A stretch of 64,000 bases of DNA from Morella rubra (Eukaryota > Streptophyta > Magnoliopsida > Fagales > Myricaceae), in the NCBI GenBank assembly GCA_003952965.2, contig CM025855.1:13893833-13957832 (forward strand). Direction: 5' to 3'. Shown here one piece after another: positions 10,240 through 22,199 of the stretch. The position numbers and the translations under genes are program-made. Each line of letters starts with the position of its first letter. The first letter of the stretch is position 1. Below the pieces are notes generated by a model. It did no database searches. It saw nothing but the letters and a program-made list of their open reading frames with translations, and was not told the DNA's origin.

Positions 10240-11620
10240 AATGGGATGTGAGCTATTTGATGTGCTCCATCATCTACTCAGGCATTTCTTGTTCCATTCG
10301 TTACAGCCTCTATTCATGCTCTTCTTATTGCTTCCGTTGCTCTGCCTCCAAATACTACTGATGCTCTCGTATCATCTGCTCCATTTATGTTCACCTGACC
10401 ATAAGCTCTTCATATTCCATCTATCTAGCCCTCATCTTCTCTATCTCTTATCCAGTCTCTTCCAATATCTGGGAAAAATCAACGGACGGTACTAAAAACG
10501 ATGATCCAACAGACTGTACTGAACGGCCTAAACCACGCATGTAACCTGCTTTCATCCCCAATACCTTAGTGAAAATCTCCACTTTTGTTAATTACTTTCC
10601 CTTTGACTCGTGTTGCAACTGTAACACCTCCATTTTTTCCTACAAATTTTAAAAAGAAGATAAAGTTAGCACATATGAAACATAAGAGATAACAAATGCA
10701 TCATTAAATCTAACATTACAACTTACAAAATTTTTCGTGCATCTTCTGATGTCCACATGCCATCCTTATTTGTATGCGTTTTTTTATACAGCAACACAGG
10801 ATTAATTTGATTAGTTTTTGGATTTTTTTATATACCCAAAGAAATCACCAACGTGCATATTAAAATACCTACGTCATTTATTTAAGTAATATCTCTAAAA
10901 AATGTAAATTTATTACTTACTAACAACGCTCTCGCGCATTGGAAGGACCTCGCTCCCGATGTGTGTACAATCTTGAGCTTAGCTCTATTCTCCCAATTGA
11001 TTGTACTCCTCCTCTGTATTGTATATTTATAGTTGTTACGGCAATTAATAATAAACTAAAATAAACGTACATGATAGCATAAAAATTTTTAACCTAAAAT
11101 TCCACACTCGCAAATAAAAAACAGACACGAGCCCATTCTTTCTTGTTCGTCTCGGGATACGGGTGCTATAACGCCTCTTCTTTGGTATTGAACACCGAGT
11201 AATGCTGGTACATTCTATTCCTATGCTCCTATATGTTGTGTTCATCGTAGATGTCACAATGATGCGATCCTCGGGTTGGTCATAATCTAGTTAAAAGTCA
11301 TCCATAACATATATAATAGTTAGTACGTATAAAAGTTTGCACAATTAAAATTTAATAAATTATACTTACCCACACTTGGTTTATCACGTATGATTTAACT
11401 TGATCGAGGACTTCCTTCCACTTAGTCGTCTGAAATCAGACATGCTGTTGAACGAGCGAACCAATATGATTTGAGAGCATCGAGGATGCCTTATCATCAC
11501 CACCCATATGTCCATCAGGGATATGGATAGTCAGCTTTCCTTAATGACAAGCCTTGTATAATGCAAACCCGTGCATACTACCCATTCCTTGCTTGATCCT
11601 AGACATCGCTACAAATGAAG
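10240..11620 (-). pseudogene. PTTA/Transposase_24-like CACTA accessory protein relic
   Basis: Minus-strand frames in 11280-11040 contain an Arg-Met-Tyr-Gln-His-Tyr segment, then Lys-Glu-Glu-Ala-Leu and Pro-Glu-Thr-Asn-Lys-Lys-Glu-Trp-Ala-Arg-Val-Cys, which resemble the plant transposase (Ptta/En/Spm) family often encoded beside TNP2. Further along, 10550-10240 reads as a Glu/Gln/Met-rich coiled coil with stops, as expected for the C-terminus of that family. 11620-11350 includes a Gly-His-Met-Gly-Gly-Asp-Asp segment and may belong to the same protein. Frames shift repeatedly and several stops occur. The family name is from recall of its motifs, not a search. Confidence 0.5.
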
Positions 11621-12173
11621 AATAATAAATTTAAAATCAGTTAGCATACAATTTGACAAGTCAGAATACTTAACCAAACTCAACGAGGTAAGATATGTAC
11701 ACGCACAACTATTTTAGGTGCCTATTAGACTGGCTGTGGTAGGGGATGATAATTCGTTGCAATCTTTAAGAGGACCCGATGCTGCTACTGTACCGGGAGT
11801 ACTTTCAGCTCGCACCAATGTGTTAGATAAATCGCACCGAAGACATTTTTCTCCCGTTAGCATGACGTCGTCCTATGACCAAATAAATCAATATTAGTGA
11901 AAAAAATAAATTAAATATGTAACTCAAAATGAATATAAAATACAAACACGAAGTAAATTGAAACGATAAAGTTACTTTAGTCCTCAGAGTCATATTCTTC
12001 AAATCACTACAATCATTACTGAATGAGTCCGAGGAATCATCGCTTTGTTCTATGTCACGCTGTTGTGGACCACTATCATTGGTTACCAGCACATAAATCT
12101 CGACATCATTTCTAGTCAACAGGATCATGTCAAATGAGATAAAATTCACAGAAAGCACAATAGACTAATTCTC

Positions 12174-12503
12174 CTAGTATGCTACATGGTTCGACGGTCC
12201 TTCTCGATCTTCACTAGCTTCCTCTTCAATAGGTAGAATATCATATGTGTTTCCAGAGATAATCTTTTGAAAAATCTTCCAGTGACCGCCCAACTTTATA
12301 TCATCGATATAAAACACTTGATTCCCCTGAGACGCTAGCACGAATGGTAGAATATCAACGTCTTCCCCAGCATGGTCCCTTAGAACAACCACACTACTAT
12401 TATAAGTACTATGAAACTGTTCATGAAGGACTGTGTGAAATCTAACTCCATTCACTAATGCATACAAATCATCCGACACTGAGCTCGAATTTTCATTGTG
12501 CAT
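12174..12503 (-). pseudogene. TNP2-type transposase C-terminal region (DUF4216-like)
   Basis: The 109-codon frame contains Leu-Pro-Phe-Val-Leu-Ala-Ser-Gln, then Gln-Val-Phe-Tyr-Ile-Asp-Asp and Gly-Gly-His-Trp-Lys, with Asn-Thr-Tyr-Asp, the signature of DUF4216 found near the C-terminus of plant CACTA transposases. It follows the DUF4218 segment (13010-13310) in the expected order on the minus strand. It is now separated from it by stops and frameshifts, or by an intron. Confidence 0.75.
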
Positions 12504-13009
12504 AGTTTGAATTTAAAATAATAAGCACCCGTTAATGAGAATAAATAAAAAAAAAGGAACATATAATAGATAAAATAAAATAAATACCTGATTTCCAAAT
12601 CATAATGAAAATCTTTCTTTGTGCCTTCTATTAACATTTATTGGCAATTGCTTCCTCATCTCTTCCAAGTGCTCGCTATAATAAATAAATATTTTATAAT
12701 AAAATAAATAATATGAATCGATAACTATTTAAATGAGCAACGTTTGTAAAAAGCGCTTACTCTATGTTGGTTGATTTTTGAACAGTTGTTGAGTATGTAC
12801 CACTGTGCTTTTGTAAATTCCTTTAAATTCAAATCTTGACCCCTACCAGCTCCTAGTGAGAGAATACAAAATGATGACAACCCCGACTAGTTCGATCATT
12901 TATCTCGGCATAATTCGGTCTTTTCTATTGAATCTAGTCTCAACCATACCCAAGATACATTGAGCAAAAATTTAGACATTCATTTAACATATAACTTTTT
13001 GCTATGGAG

Positions 13010-13310
13010 CCCTCAGGCCGTGCCTGTTCTTACGAAATACTTCATCTTTCCCATGTACCTCTCCATTGGATACATCCACCGAAATTGAATTGGACCCCAA
13101 ATTTCACTTCCCGAGGTAAATGAACTAAATGAACCATAAAAAACGATGGAGGGAATAAATGTTTCAACTTGCAAAGAATCATTCCGATGTCCTTCTCTAA
13201 CTGGTCCACAATGTCTAAACGTATTGTTCTTGAGCACAAGTCTCTGAAGAATAAGCTTAGTTCAGTCAACGTTGTACACACTTCGTTTCCTAACAACCCG
13301 TGTATCATTG
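13010..13310 (-). pseudogene. TNP2-type transposase, DUF4218-like segment
   Basis: Overlapping frames read Leu-Phe-Phe-Arg-Asp-Leu-Cys-Ser-Arg-Thr-Ile, then Ile-Leu-Cys-Lys-Leu, Phe-Pro-Pro-Ser-Phe-Phe, and Phe-x-Trp-Met-Tyr-Pro-Met-Glu-Arg-Tyr-Met-Gly-Lys-Met-Lys, the recognisable DUF4218 pattern of CACTA transposases. Two frames are needed to cover it, so at least one indel has occurred. It lies directly downstream of the Transposase_21 core on the minus strand. Confidence 0.75.
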
Positions 13311-13490
13311 CGGTAACAGTTGCTGCAACAAAACGTGTGAGTCATGACTTTTCATACCCATTATCTTCCCTTCTTTTATATTCACGCATGGGATATGTTA
13401 GAGGCGTATCCATCTGGAAACTTAACAACTTTCAGACCACTCAACACTTTTTACGTTCATCCTTCGTTAAAGTAAAAGATGCTTGAGGCA

Positions 13491-14616
13491 TCACCTCGTG
13501 CTGACCCAAACCTGCAAATGCAACTCTTTTTTAATGCCCATTAATGCCAAATCCCTCCGAGCACTAGCATTGTCCTTCGTCTTACCATCGACGTTCAATA
13601 AAGTTCCCAATACATTGTCACAAATATTCTTCTTTATGTGCATGACGTCCAAATTATGTCGAAGTTTCAAATCTGACCAGTACGACAACTCAAAGAATAT
13701 GCTGCGCTTTGTCCAACTTAACTCATTTTCAGCCGTTTTCTCTTCTTCTGAGTCTTCCCAAATGAACATAATGGTACCGATTCAAGTTGTTGAAGTATCT
13801 CCTCTCCAGTGACTTCTTCAGATGCTGATCTAAACTCTTTTTTCTCGTCAAATATGTCCACATCATGTCTCCACTATGCGTCACAGGCAAATACCGCGAT
13901 GTCCCAAAAATAATGTTTGCCCCCATGTTTCAACCAAAACGATGTTGTGTTCGCATTGCAATTAAAGCATGCTAACCGTCCTTTCGTACTCCAACCCGAG
14001 AGATTACCATAAGTCGGAAAGTCATTTATTGTCCAAAGCAAAACAGCATGTAACTTGAATGAACTTGACACTGCGCGTCATACGTTTACACTCTATTTCC
14101 CACAAGTCCTTCAGCTCGTCTATTAAAAGCTGCAAGTAGACATCGATATCATTCTCAGCACTTTTTGGTCCCGATATAAACAATGAGAGCATGAAACTTG
14201 AATCCTTATACACTTCCAGGGCAGTATATTGTATGGAATTAGTACCACTGGCCATATACTGTACGATAAGCTCATGTTGCCAAACGGATTGAACCCATCA
14301 GATGCCAAACCCAACCGGACGTTCTAAGATTCCCGACCAAACCATTCATAATTCTTATCGAGGTCCTTTTATACCACAGAGTCTGCAGGATGCCTCATCA
14401 CCCCATCTTCACCACACGCTTCTCTTGGTGCCACGCATATCCGTTGCTTTTTGCCTTGACAGAAACAACTATTGCAACCTCGGTTTCAAGGAAAATGTTG
14501 CTGAACTTTTTGAGGAACCTTTGATTTACTATTCTGACTGTACTTCCACCTCGATGCCCACACACCGGACACTCTTGTAACTCACTTGTGCTCCTTCCAA
14601 AATAGTACACAATCAT
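13491..14616 (-). pseudogene. TNP2-type transposase core (Transposase_21-like), frameshifted
   Basis: Reading the minus strand from 14616, fragments in three frames give the CACTA transposase core in order: Cys-Pro-Val-Cys-Gly zinc-ligand motif; Leu-Ala-Ser-Asp-Gly-Phe-Asn-Pro-Phe-Gly-Asn-Met-Ser; Trp-Pro-Val-Val-Leu; Gly-Pro-Lys-Ser-Ala-Glu-Asn-Asp-Ile-Asp-Val-Tyr-Leu-Gln; Leu-Leu-Trp-Thr-Ile-Asn-Asp-Phe-Pro; Asn-Leu-Ser-Gly-Trp-Ser-Thr-Lys-Gly; and Leu-Arg-His-Asn-Leu-Asp-Val-Met-His-Ile-Lys-Lys-Asn. These are the most conserved parts of the family. The enzyme would cut the element ends and paste it elsewhere. At least five frame changes are needed to follow it, so it is dead. Confidence 0.85.
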
Positions 14617-15057
14617 TTAAGCATGCATGTATATTATCATAGCTAAATCTCAAATTCTTTCTTAATTTTTTGCCTCATAATAAGATTTAGAAAGTGTCTC
14701 CCCGTCGGCAGCACATCTTTTATCAACTCTAACATATCTTCAAATGCCTTTACAGTTAAAATTATTCTCTGACTTCACATGAAGTAACCTTCTTTGAGTA
14801 CTTCTTACACCCGGGATACAACTCTCACTCTGCAATCGCCCATAACTTGGTATATGCAGAAAACCCTTTTCCAGAACCCGATTCATTTGTTTCGGTACTC
14901 GACATATTTTGTCAAGTGTTCCCATCAACCATTGCTCCTACCTCAAAATGTTTTAACATCTCTCCATATCATCATTTATGTTTCCCTCAGAATCCTCACT
15001 GCTCAGTTCAAGTTCTATTGTTACTACCCAATTAGAAGGTTCTGAAATTGATTTTTT

Positions 15058-15396
15058 GTGAAATATCCAATAAGTATAACTCTAGTCAAACTCAATTATG
15101 AACAAATGATCCTCCATCTCGTCTACACGTTGGAACAACACATTCTTACATCTCTTACATGGACATCTTATCAGTCCACGACTATCTGTATAACTACAAG
15201 CAACACACATAAAATCCCGAACACCTTTATTAGACTTCACACTTCTGAGTCTTTCAGCCTCATAATTCTAGCTCTTATCCATAATGTTCATTCAAAGATG
15301 AAAAAACAAACAATGATGACATTCACACTTAACTCCATTTCTTCGGGTGATAGGTCATATCCTATTCAAGTTTACAATATCATGCATTGCACGTAA
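15058..15396 (-). pseudogene. Transposase-associated N-terminal domain (Transpos_assoc-like)
   Basis: The minus strand contains Ile-Arg-Cys-Pro-Cys-Lys-Arg-Cys-Lys-Asn, followed by Asp-Glu-x-Glu-Asp-His-Leu-Phe-Ile and Ser-Tyr-Thr-Tyr-Trp-Ile, the Cys-rich N-terminal domain that precedes Transposase_21 in plant CACTA enzymes. Its position upstream of the core, on the same strand, fits a single ancestral TNP2 gene from about 15.4 to 12.2 kb. An in-frame stop is visible within it. Confidence 0.6.
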
Positions 15397-15399
15397 TTG

Positions 15400-17040
15400 A
15401 CCCGACCATTGTGACTGATGCTTTAGAAATTTCGACGGCATTTCCTCTCAGTCCCCAAATACACGCCTACAACATTGAGCATAAACACCCATCATTGAAG
15501 GCCAAGTGTGTAAGCTCAATGCTGAATGTGTATCCGAAGGACAAAAGGAGATTTGCATCGAAATTTCTAAACACATCTATCACAATACGGATACAATTAC
15601 ACACATTACGGGTATTGTAAACTCAAATTGTCCATAACGTGGACAATTCAAGAATTAAACCGATTTTGTTATTTGAATCAACGTATTTCTCAAACGGGGC
15701 TAATGCTACTACATGTATGCATGTAAAATAACAGCAACACTTCGTTGGGATGGGGCTAAAACTATTTGAATTATACATAAAGCATTCAGATGCTTTATCG
15801 ATGTGTCTGAACAAATCAATAGCGACCGGATGGACTCTAATCCGTCCAGACTTCGATTGTCGAAGAACACATATCTTCGACGAACAGACCTAAAAATACT
15901 CCAAAATCAATGTAAAAACAACCCAAATCACAAATACTTCAATATAAACACTATAACCAACCTCAAACTCCATTGCTATCATTTTAGAACCTAAAAACTC
16001 AAAAAATACATAATTTTTGTCATAAAATCCACGCTTTCATCCTAAAATACATGTTTTTTAACCTAAAATCAATAAAATTTTAAACTCATTAACCTCAAAT
16101 GCAATTCAATGGAAATTCCTCCTTGAGTTGCTCCTTCCACCTTATTTTCGTTGAGATTAAACACTGAAATCAGCTCCCCTTTCTTCTCTTCTTCAAATCT
16201 CCATGTTTTTTAAAATTCTTTCTATTTGTCGCCATTGTCTCTAATTTCTCCCTTTCATTCCATGAAAAGACCGTCCGGACAAACTTAAGTACATGTCGAT
16301 GCATTTGTCTCTAATTTTTCGAGAGAAATCATTGTCACCAAAAATTTCACATCCATTTGCACATGTTTAAAATCATTGCACACCTTAAACAACACCGTTT
16401 TGCATCCCAACACAATAGCGTTTCTTCGTATACTTGCAAACAAACGATTATAAACAAAACCGTCTGGACAGCCAAGATAAACGTCCTCACGTGTTAACAT
16501 TCTAGACGACATAGTTTTGCATCCTAACACAATAGCGTATCGTCGTATACTTGCAAACAAACAATGTTCAACAATCACGTCCGGATGCTAATTAAAACCT
16601 CCACACATTTTTTTTAAAACCACATGACACCGTTTGAGGTCACAGTAACCGTTTGGATGCATAAATAGGCATCCGAATGTTTTTTGACAAAAACTAATTT
16701 TATTTATAACTCATATCATTCAATTTCTTACCAATTTTTAAATAACCCAAGTGTGTAAATGACAAATATAAACCTAAGTATGTTGATGAAAAGTATATAG
16801 TCACTGATATAATTACAAGTATTTTTAAGATCCATATATTAACATAAGTAACCTAAGTGTGTTAAATAGTTTTGAGGTTTGAAGAAGTGTAACGAAAAGA
16901 GAAACACAATATAAATTAACATGTTTAACTAAGGATGAATAAATAGAAATACCCATATACTAACCATAAATATCCATGTCCAAAATATAAACCAAATATA
17001 CAACTATATGAAATGTCCAACATATAAATAACATAACATA
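15400..17040. other. CACTA interior, non-coding, with further palindromic motifs
   Basis: No coding region is supported. Copies of the same degenerate palindrome as at the element ends recur here (CGTCCAGAC near 15846, CGTCCGGACAAAC near 16271, CCGTCTGGACAGCC near 16460, CGTCCGGATGC near 16580, CCGTTTGGATGC near 16650). A near-repeat is seen at 16395-16450 and 16515-16570, with a shared TTTTGCATCC to ACTTGCAAACAAAC block. Confidence 0.5.
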
Positions 17041-17049
17041 ATGCACATG

Positions 17050-18120
17050 GGAGCTACTCATCCGCGAGCTGCAGAACATCACAAACTTTTTTTTATGTGC
17101 TCTCCATATACCTAACCCGCCTCATGAGGGCTTGCAACTGTATCGAAGATGCCACAACCTTGAGATCAGAACAAACTGACTCTACCTCCTTCCTCAACTG
17201 AGAGTCCTGCTGGCCAACCTTAGTCTCCATAACCGTAAGCCAAGCACTGATATCACTGAGCACCTGATGGGTGGGTTGCATCACTGCTCGCACTATAGCA
17301 CTCAATTTCGTCTTCAAATCCTCTACCAAGCGATCTGCCCATGTCGATCGCTCTGACCTAAATCCCCTTCCTCAGACTGTGGATGTTGATCACACCTGTT
17401 GTTGACGGGTTTAAGAACATGACAGTTGATGGGTAGAAGTGGATGTCCCTTCGAATCGTCAGCGCCCTCAGGTACTAGCATTTCATGGAGGAACTATGTT
17501 AGTAGAAGTTCGTACGACAGCGAATCTAACTCATGTGAGAGGGCCTCCGCTCGGACTTTCATGAATAATGTAAGCAGCCAGATCAACTGGTGTCCTGGGT
17601 GCCACCAGCAACATAAGCTTGGCCCAGTGTATCAAACACTCTATAATGTGCTTCTTCGAGTCGATGCAGTACGAGAATACGAGGTGCATGATCCGCTGAA
17701 AAGGAAATAGCTACCCATGGCTCATGTTGCTTCCTTCCAAAGCAACTGTATCAGGACCCAACATCATCTGAAATACCTCAGATGAAGGAGGCCGGTCCTC
17801 CTTGGAAAATGCTATCACTGAGAAATCATCCACGGGCCTCTCGTAGCCCATAAACCTCGGTTGCTCATCCAGCGAGAATAGGACCTGGGTGTTGCAGATA
17901 GTGACTTCCCAACTAGCATATGAGATGTTGGGCATCAGAAGAATCACAGCGTAAAACTCTCGCACCACATCCATGGTGGCCACACCCATCCTTTGCAAGT
18001 AAGGTACCCAAATCTGACCTGCTATCACCTCCAAAAGCTATCGATCCTCAAATCTCAGGTCATTGAAATCTGCCATGACGACCTTTCTCTCGATAACGCC
18101 TGATGTTGCTCCAGAGATAA
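17050..18120 (-). pseudogene. CACTA-associated putative plant transposon protein, broken
   Basis: From 18034 the minus strand reads 107 codons including Val-Val-Arg-Glu-Phe-Tyr-Ala-Val-Ile-Leu, Ala-Ser-Trp-Glu-Val-Thr-Ile and Met-Leu-Gly-Pro-Asp-Thr-Val-Ala, matching the accessory protein annotated as putative plant transposon protein in several woody dicots. It continues with stops to 17330, and then 17329-17093 gives a 78-codon coiled-coil-like C-terminus. The role is unknown; linkage to CACTA elements suggests a DNA-binding or partner function. The name comes from recall and should be tested by search. Confidence 0.5.
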
Positions 18121-18169
18121 AGGTGAGTCTGGTTCTGCTTAGCTTCTAGAACCCTCACTCATGGTGCAC

Positions 18170-18720
18170 TAATGCTTGCTCATGTTTTCTTAACCTACAA
18201 AAAAGCGTTCGTACGGTTAGATAAAGAGTTCGCATGACTAGGAAAAGCGTTCGCACATATGAAAAAGACATTCCACAAATAATAAGTGTTAGCATAGTTA
18301 AGAAGTCTTTCACACAAATAGCACATATATCAAACACTTTGGAGAAACGTCACCATTTGACTTCAAGAAACATCTAGACGGATGGAAAAAATCGTCCGGA
18401 CAGCTAGAAAATGATGACGTTTTTACAAAAGCATCCCCACACCTTAGTTTCTACTTTTGGACAGAATTCTAAATGATCTATTTAAATTCTAACTTGACGT
18501 TTTCACCAACACGTCCGAACAGCTTAAAAGCCATCCAAGCGAATTACATATGAAACAAAAATTCCTAATTAATATAAATATATGTCTAGACATGATGGAA
18601 AAGGCGTCCGAATAGATATAAAACAAAAACGTTTTTTTTTTTTATAAAAGATACGAACGGTATAAAACACCGTTCGGACACATCAGGGAAGATGACCAAT
18701 TTAATTCAGCCACGGCAGCC
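18170..18720. repeat. Internal palindromic motif cluster in CACTA
   Basis: A dense set of TCCGGACG-like motifs (CGTTCGTACGG, CGTCCGGACAGC, CGTCCGAACAGC, CGTCCGAATAG, ACGAACGG, CGTTCGGACAC) lies just upstream, on the minus strand, of the accessory protein relic. The motif matches that at both element ends. Confidence 0.55.
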
Positions 18721-18932
18721 GACCTCCCCTTCCCACATAATCCCAAATACAAAGCCAAATGATGCAAAAATGCATTCAAAACAATCCTAACACTTAACAC
18801 AATCAATATCTACAAAATAATCAATCAAAAAACACAATGTAGTAAAAAAAAAATGAGATTGAAATTTTCTACGTAACACTCCAAAAAAACAAAATTTTTA
18901 TGGTTAAAATCATGCTAAAATTGAATAAATCT

Positions 18933-21900
18933 ATAATACCCCGATCCTCTAAGTGTTATTAATTATCCTAATTTTCTTAATTAATTATAATAAATAGTAT
19001 TTAAATTACTATTTTCGGATTTAATTATTTAATTAGTTTAAAAATAGGAAAAAATCCCTATAAATAGTTTTACATGGCCAAAAATTATGAGAAAAATTGT
19101 CCTCATTCTTATCTTTTTGAGCTCTTTAATTTAACTACATATTTTACTCATTTCAGTACCTTAAAATTTTTTAAATAACATATTTCATTGCTGAAAAAAT
19201 ACTAAAATACCCTTATTACTTGTTTTTAGCCCTAATTTCTTATAAACCTTATTTTCTTCAAACTTTTTGCTTAGTTTACATTACTCCGTTGATTACCAAG
19301 CCAATAGGACCTACTCTAGGATTGCCGTGAACCCTATTGATTATTTTTAAGAATTTTTTCAAGAAAAAGGATAATTGGGCTTTGGAAACCATGTTTTCAT
19401 GATTTTGGGCTTGCAATTATTTGGAAATAGCTTGGAATTGGGCCCCCAAACACAGCACACGGCACAGCCCATGCCACTTCTCCCTTTGACTGGCAAAATG
19501 GTTCAAAGCCCCAAGGATTGCATGTAATGATTGCTAGTGATTAGCAATCATTAAAACCATGCAAAACTTGTCACCATTTGAGTTGCTGTCGTCCCTCCTC
19601 ACCAATTCACCTCATAGCCTTGCTTAGACTCCCTAACCTGGTGGTAGCCATGATCGTATGGTCTATTTAACCCCTAGCATAGTTAAACTAACCCTAGAGA
19701 CAAACCATGGTCAAGGAGTAGTATAAATAAGAGGCTTTGTGGAGAGATTTCTTCACACAACACATTTTTCCATCCTTAGAGAGAGGGAGAGTGAGAGAGA
19801 GCTGAAGAAAGAAGAAGAAGAAGGAAGAAGGAGGAGGAGAGTAGCCGAATTTCTCTAGGAGGAAGAAAGAGAGGAATTTTTGGAGAAAAGTGGTAAAGGT
19901 TGAGGTTCTCTTGAGCTTTGCAATCCTTGAAGTTATTATGATGATTTTTTTACTACAAATAAGTTCTATGTAGGTTTTATAATTCCTAAAGCTCATCAAA
20001 GACCAAGAAAGTTCAAGAGAGGTAAGGGTAGTTTATGTGTTAATGACATTGTTGGTATTTTGATGATTTTAGGTTAGCAATGTGATATGTACTGATCTGG
20101 AACCTTTCATGAGGCTATTCATGAGCTAGATAAGAGATTATAATGGTTAGATGCAAGAGGATTTTGAAGAATATAAATTATTGTAAAGTCTAGGTCGTAT
20201 AGCACCTTTGATGACTTTTGAGGTGAATTTTGTGTAATTACCTTGCATGGCATGATTTCTGAGTGATTAAAAAGTATTAAGAATGTCTTGGATAGGTTTC
20301 ATGCAAATATTTATGTGGAAAAAGAAAGATATGGATAATTAGGTCAAACCTAGTCAAGTTTTACTTAATTAATGACAACAGTGCACTTGGTAAATTATTT
20401 CATGCAGTAAACGAGAAGGAATTGATCTCAAATTTGGAGGGATTGGACTAGACACCATTAGAAAACCTTCAGTAGATACTTTGAGTCAATTGCAGTTAGG
20501 ATGAATAAATTACAAATATTTGAAATTATTGACAAAAACTAGGTTTTTGCACTAAAACGTGAACTTGGATATTGGACTTATATTTGAATAATGGAAGTTT
20601 TAACTAAGTATTTAATTGATTGCTAATTTGATTAAGGATTTTCATTTGGCTAAGTATAAGTTTAATGGTATTTATTTTGGTAATAAATACAAGACATGGA
20701 TGTGATAAGAGTATTAGGTTTTTCTTGGAAATCATGAATGTGATAAACTAATAAGTCTTTTACAATATTTATTATGAAATTGAAATTATCATGTGGCATT
20801 TACATGTGATGTTTTAAGGAAATTCATTGCACATGATTAAAGGTAAGGGCATACTTTCATGAAAAATATGCATCAAGGTTATGGTTATGGCATTTGCATC
20901 AATGATATAAAGGGTATGACATTTTCATGGCAAATGGACCAACAGAAAATTTTTTACAGTTTACTAGGTGATGATACCGATCACTAGGAAGTGCAACCTT
21001 CACTACCAGGCAGTGAATGGCCCCGAGGTAGAAGGCAGATGGGCCTTTACGCATTGTCCTAGGGCAACAGAATGTCCTAGGACTATCCTAAAATGCAGGG
21101 GAGATTGGACGCACAACCCTACCTCTAGGGGTGATACAGTGGAAATGAAAGGCAAACGATTTTACAGACACGGTGCATTTTTACAGACATAGGCATGGCA
21201 TGCATACTACATATGATGATTATACTGGTATTATCTTTGAATTATGAACTATTTATCAAACATGTAGGTTCTGTTTATATGTTGTCATTACATGCCCCTA
21301 TTCCCTCCTTACTAAGTCCTTAAGACTCACCCTTTTTCCTTGTCCACATTTAATTTACAAAGACAAATTAGGGCGGTGTTTGACTCCTTCATTACCCACG
21401 AGCTTCCTACCAATGTACTGGTAATTCATATGTTCATGTATTAGTAACAGAGGGCCTAGAAGTATTCATGGACTCCTAGCCCTACCTTATCCCGATGGAC
21501 CTGCCACAGGAGTTTCCAGGTGAGAATGGCCTCGTGGGAGCAAACCACACCAATATAGATTGGATAGACTTTACTGTATCATTTGATGAAGACTCTTCTT
21601 GGGAAATACTTGTGTTTTATGTTTTTTTTACTTTGTGTGTCATGCATTAATTAAGCTTGAATAGGGTTAGAGATCCTAATGTAGGCTTAATTGTGTTAGC
21701 CTAGGTTTTGTAAGGACCTAGAATTCTCCTCGAACCCCTAACCCCAACAGCTTGGTTGTTTTTCTTTTCTCTTATTTTCTAGAGTACTATTTGTCCTATT
21801 TATATCATGGCTTTGCTTGCTTTCCAGTGTAATTAGTCTATTTTATTTAAATTTTGATTTCCATTTTTCACCATTTTGTCTACTAAATTATGTTACAAGT

Positions 21901-21991
21901 CTTCCGTAGGTCTCCTTTATTACATAGTAATCTTTATACACCCCAAGGAAAATACTACACTCTCGAGACTCGTAGGATTAGGATGTGTCGT
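18933..21991 (+). mobile_element. Solo-LTR-like unit nested inside the CACTA element
   Basis: The left end, (T)ATAATACCCCGATCC, matches the start of the solo LTR 8039-25368 (TGTAACACCCCGAC), as do blocks such as TTTTCGGATTAATT and CCCTATAAATAG. The unit contains TATAAATAAGAGGC near 19720, a purine-rich GAGA/GAAGAA tract at 19780-19890, GACGCACAACCC near 21110, and the CCTTACTAAGTCCTTAAGACT block near 21310. It ends ATGTGTCGT at 21991. AATCT occurs at 18928-18932 and 21992-21996, a candidate 5-bp duplication, which would place the ends one base inside the canonical TG/CA. There is no coding sequence. Orientation is opposite to the solo LTR it sits within. Confidence 0.65.
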
Positions 21992-22199
21992 AATCTGGCC
22001 TTTTATATATCTCTGTTACTGCAAAGAAAGCTTAGAGACTAATACGAACATGGCAAAATCTTACTTGAATGTGATTAAGTCCTCGAATGAAGGAGTTTGT
22101 GTAAAAATTTGGGAAGAGAATACGTGTAAGAGAGGAGAAATTTGAGAGGAAATATGGAGTGGAAATGAAAAATACGAATCTATTCATATATCAACAATC

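Noticed and set aside
17426..17710. 94-codon plus-strand open frame
   Set aside because: It is opposite the broken CACTA accessory protein, whose minus-strand reading explains the sequence better.
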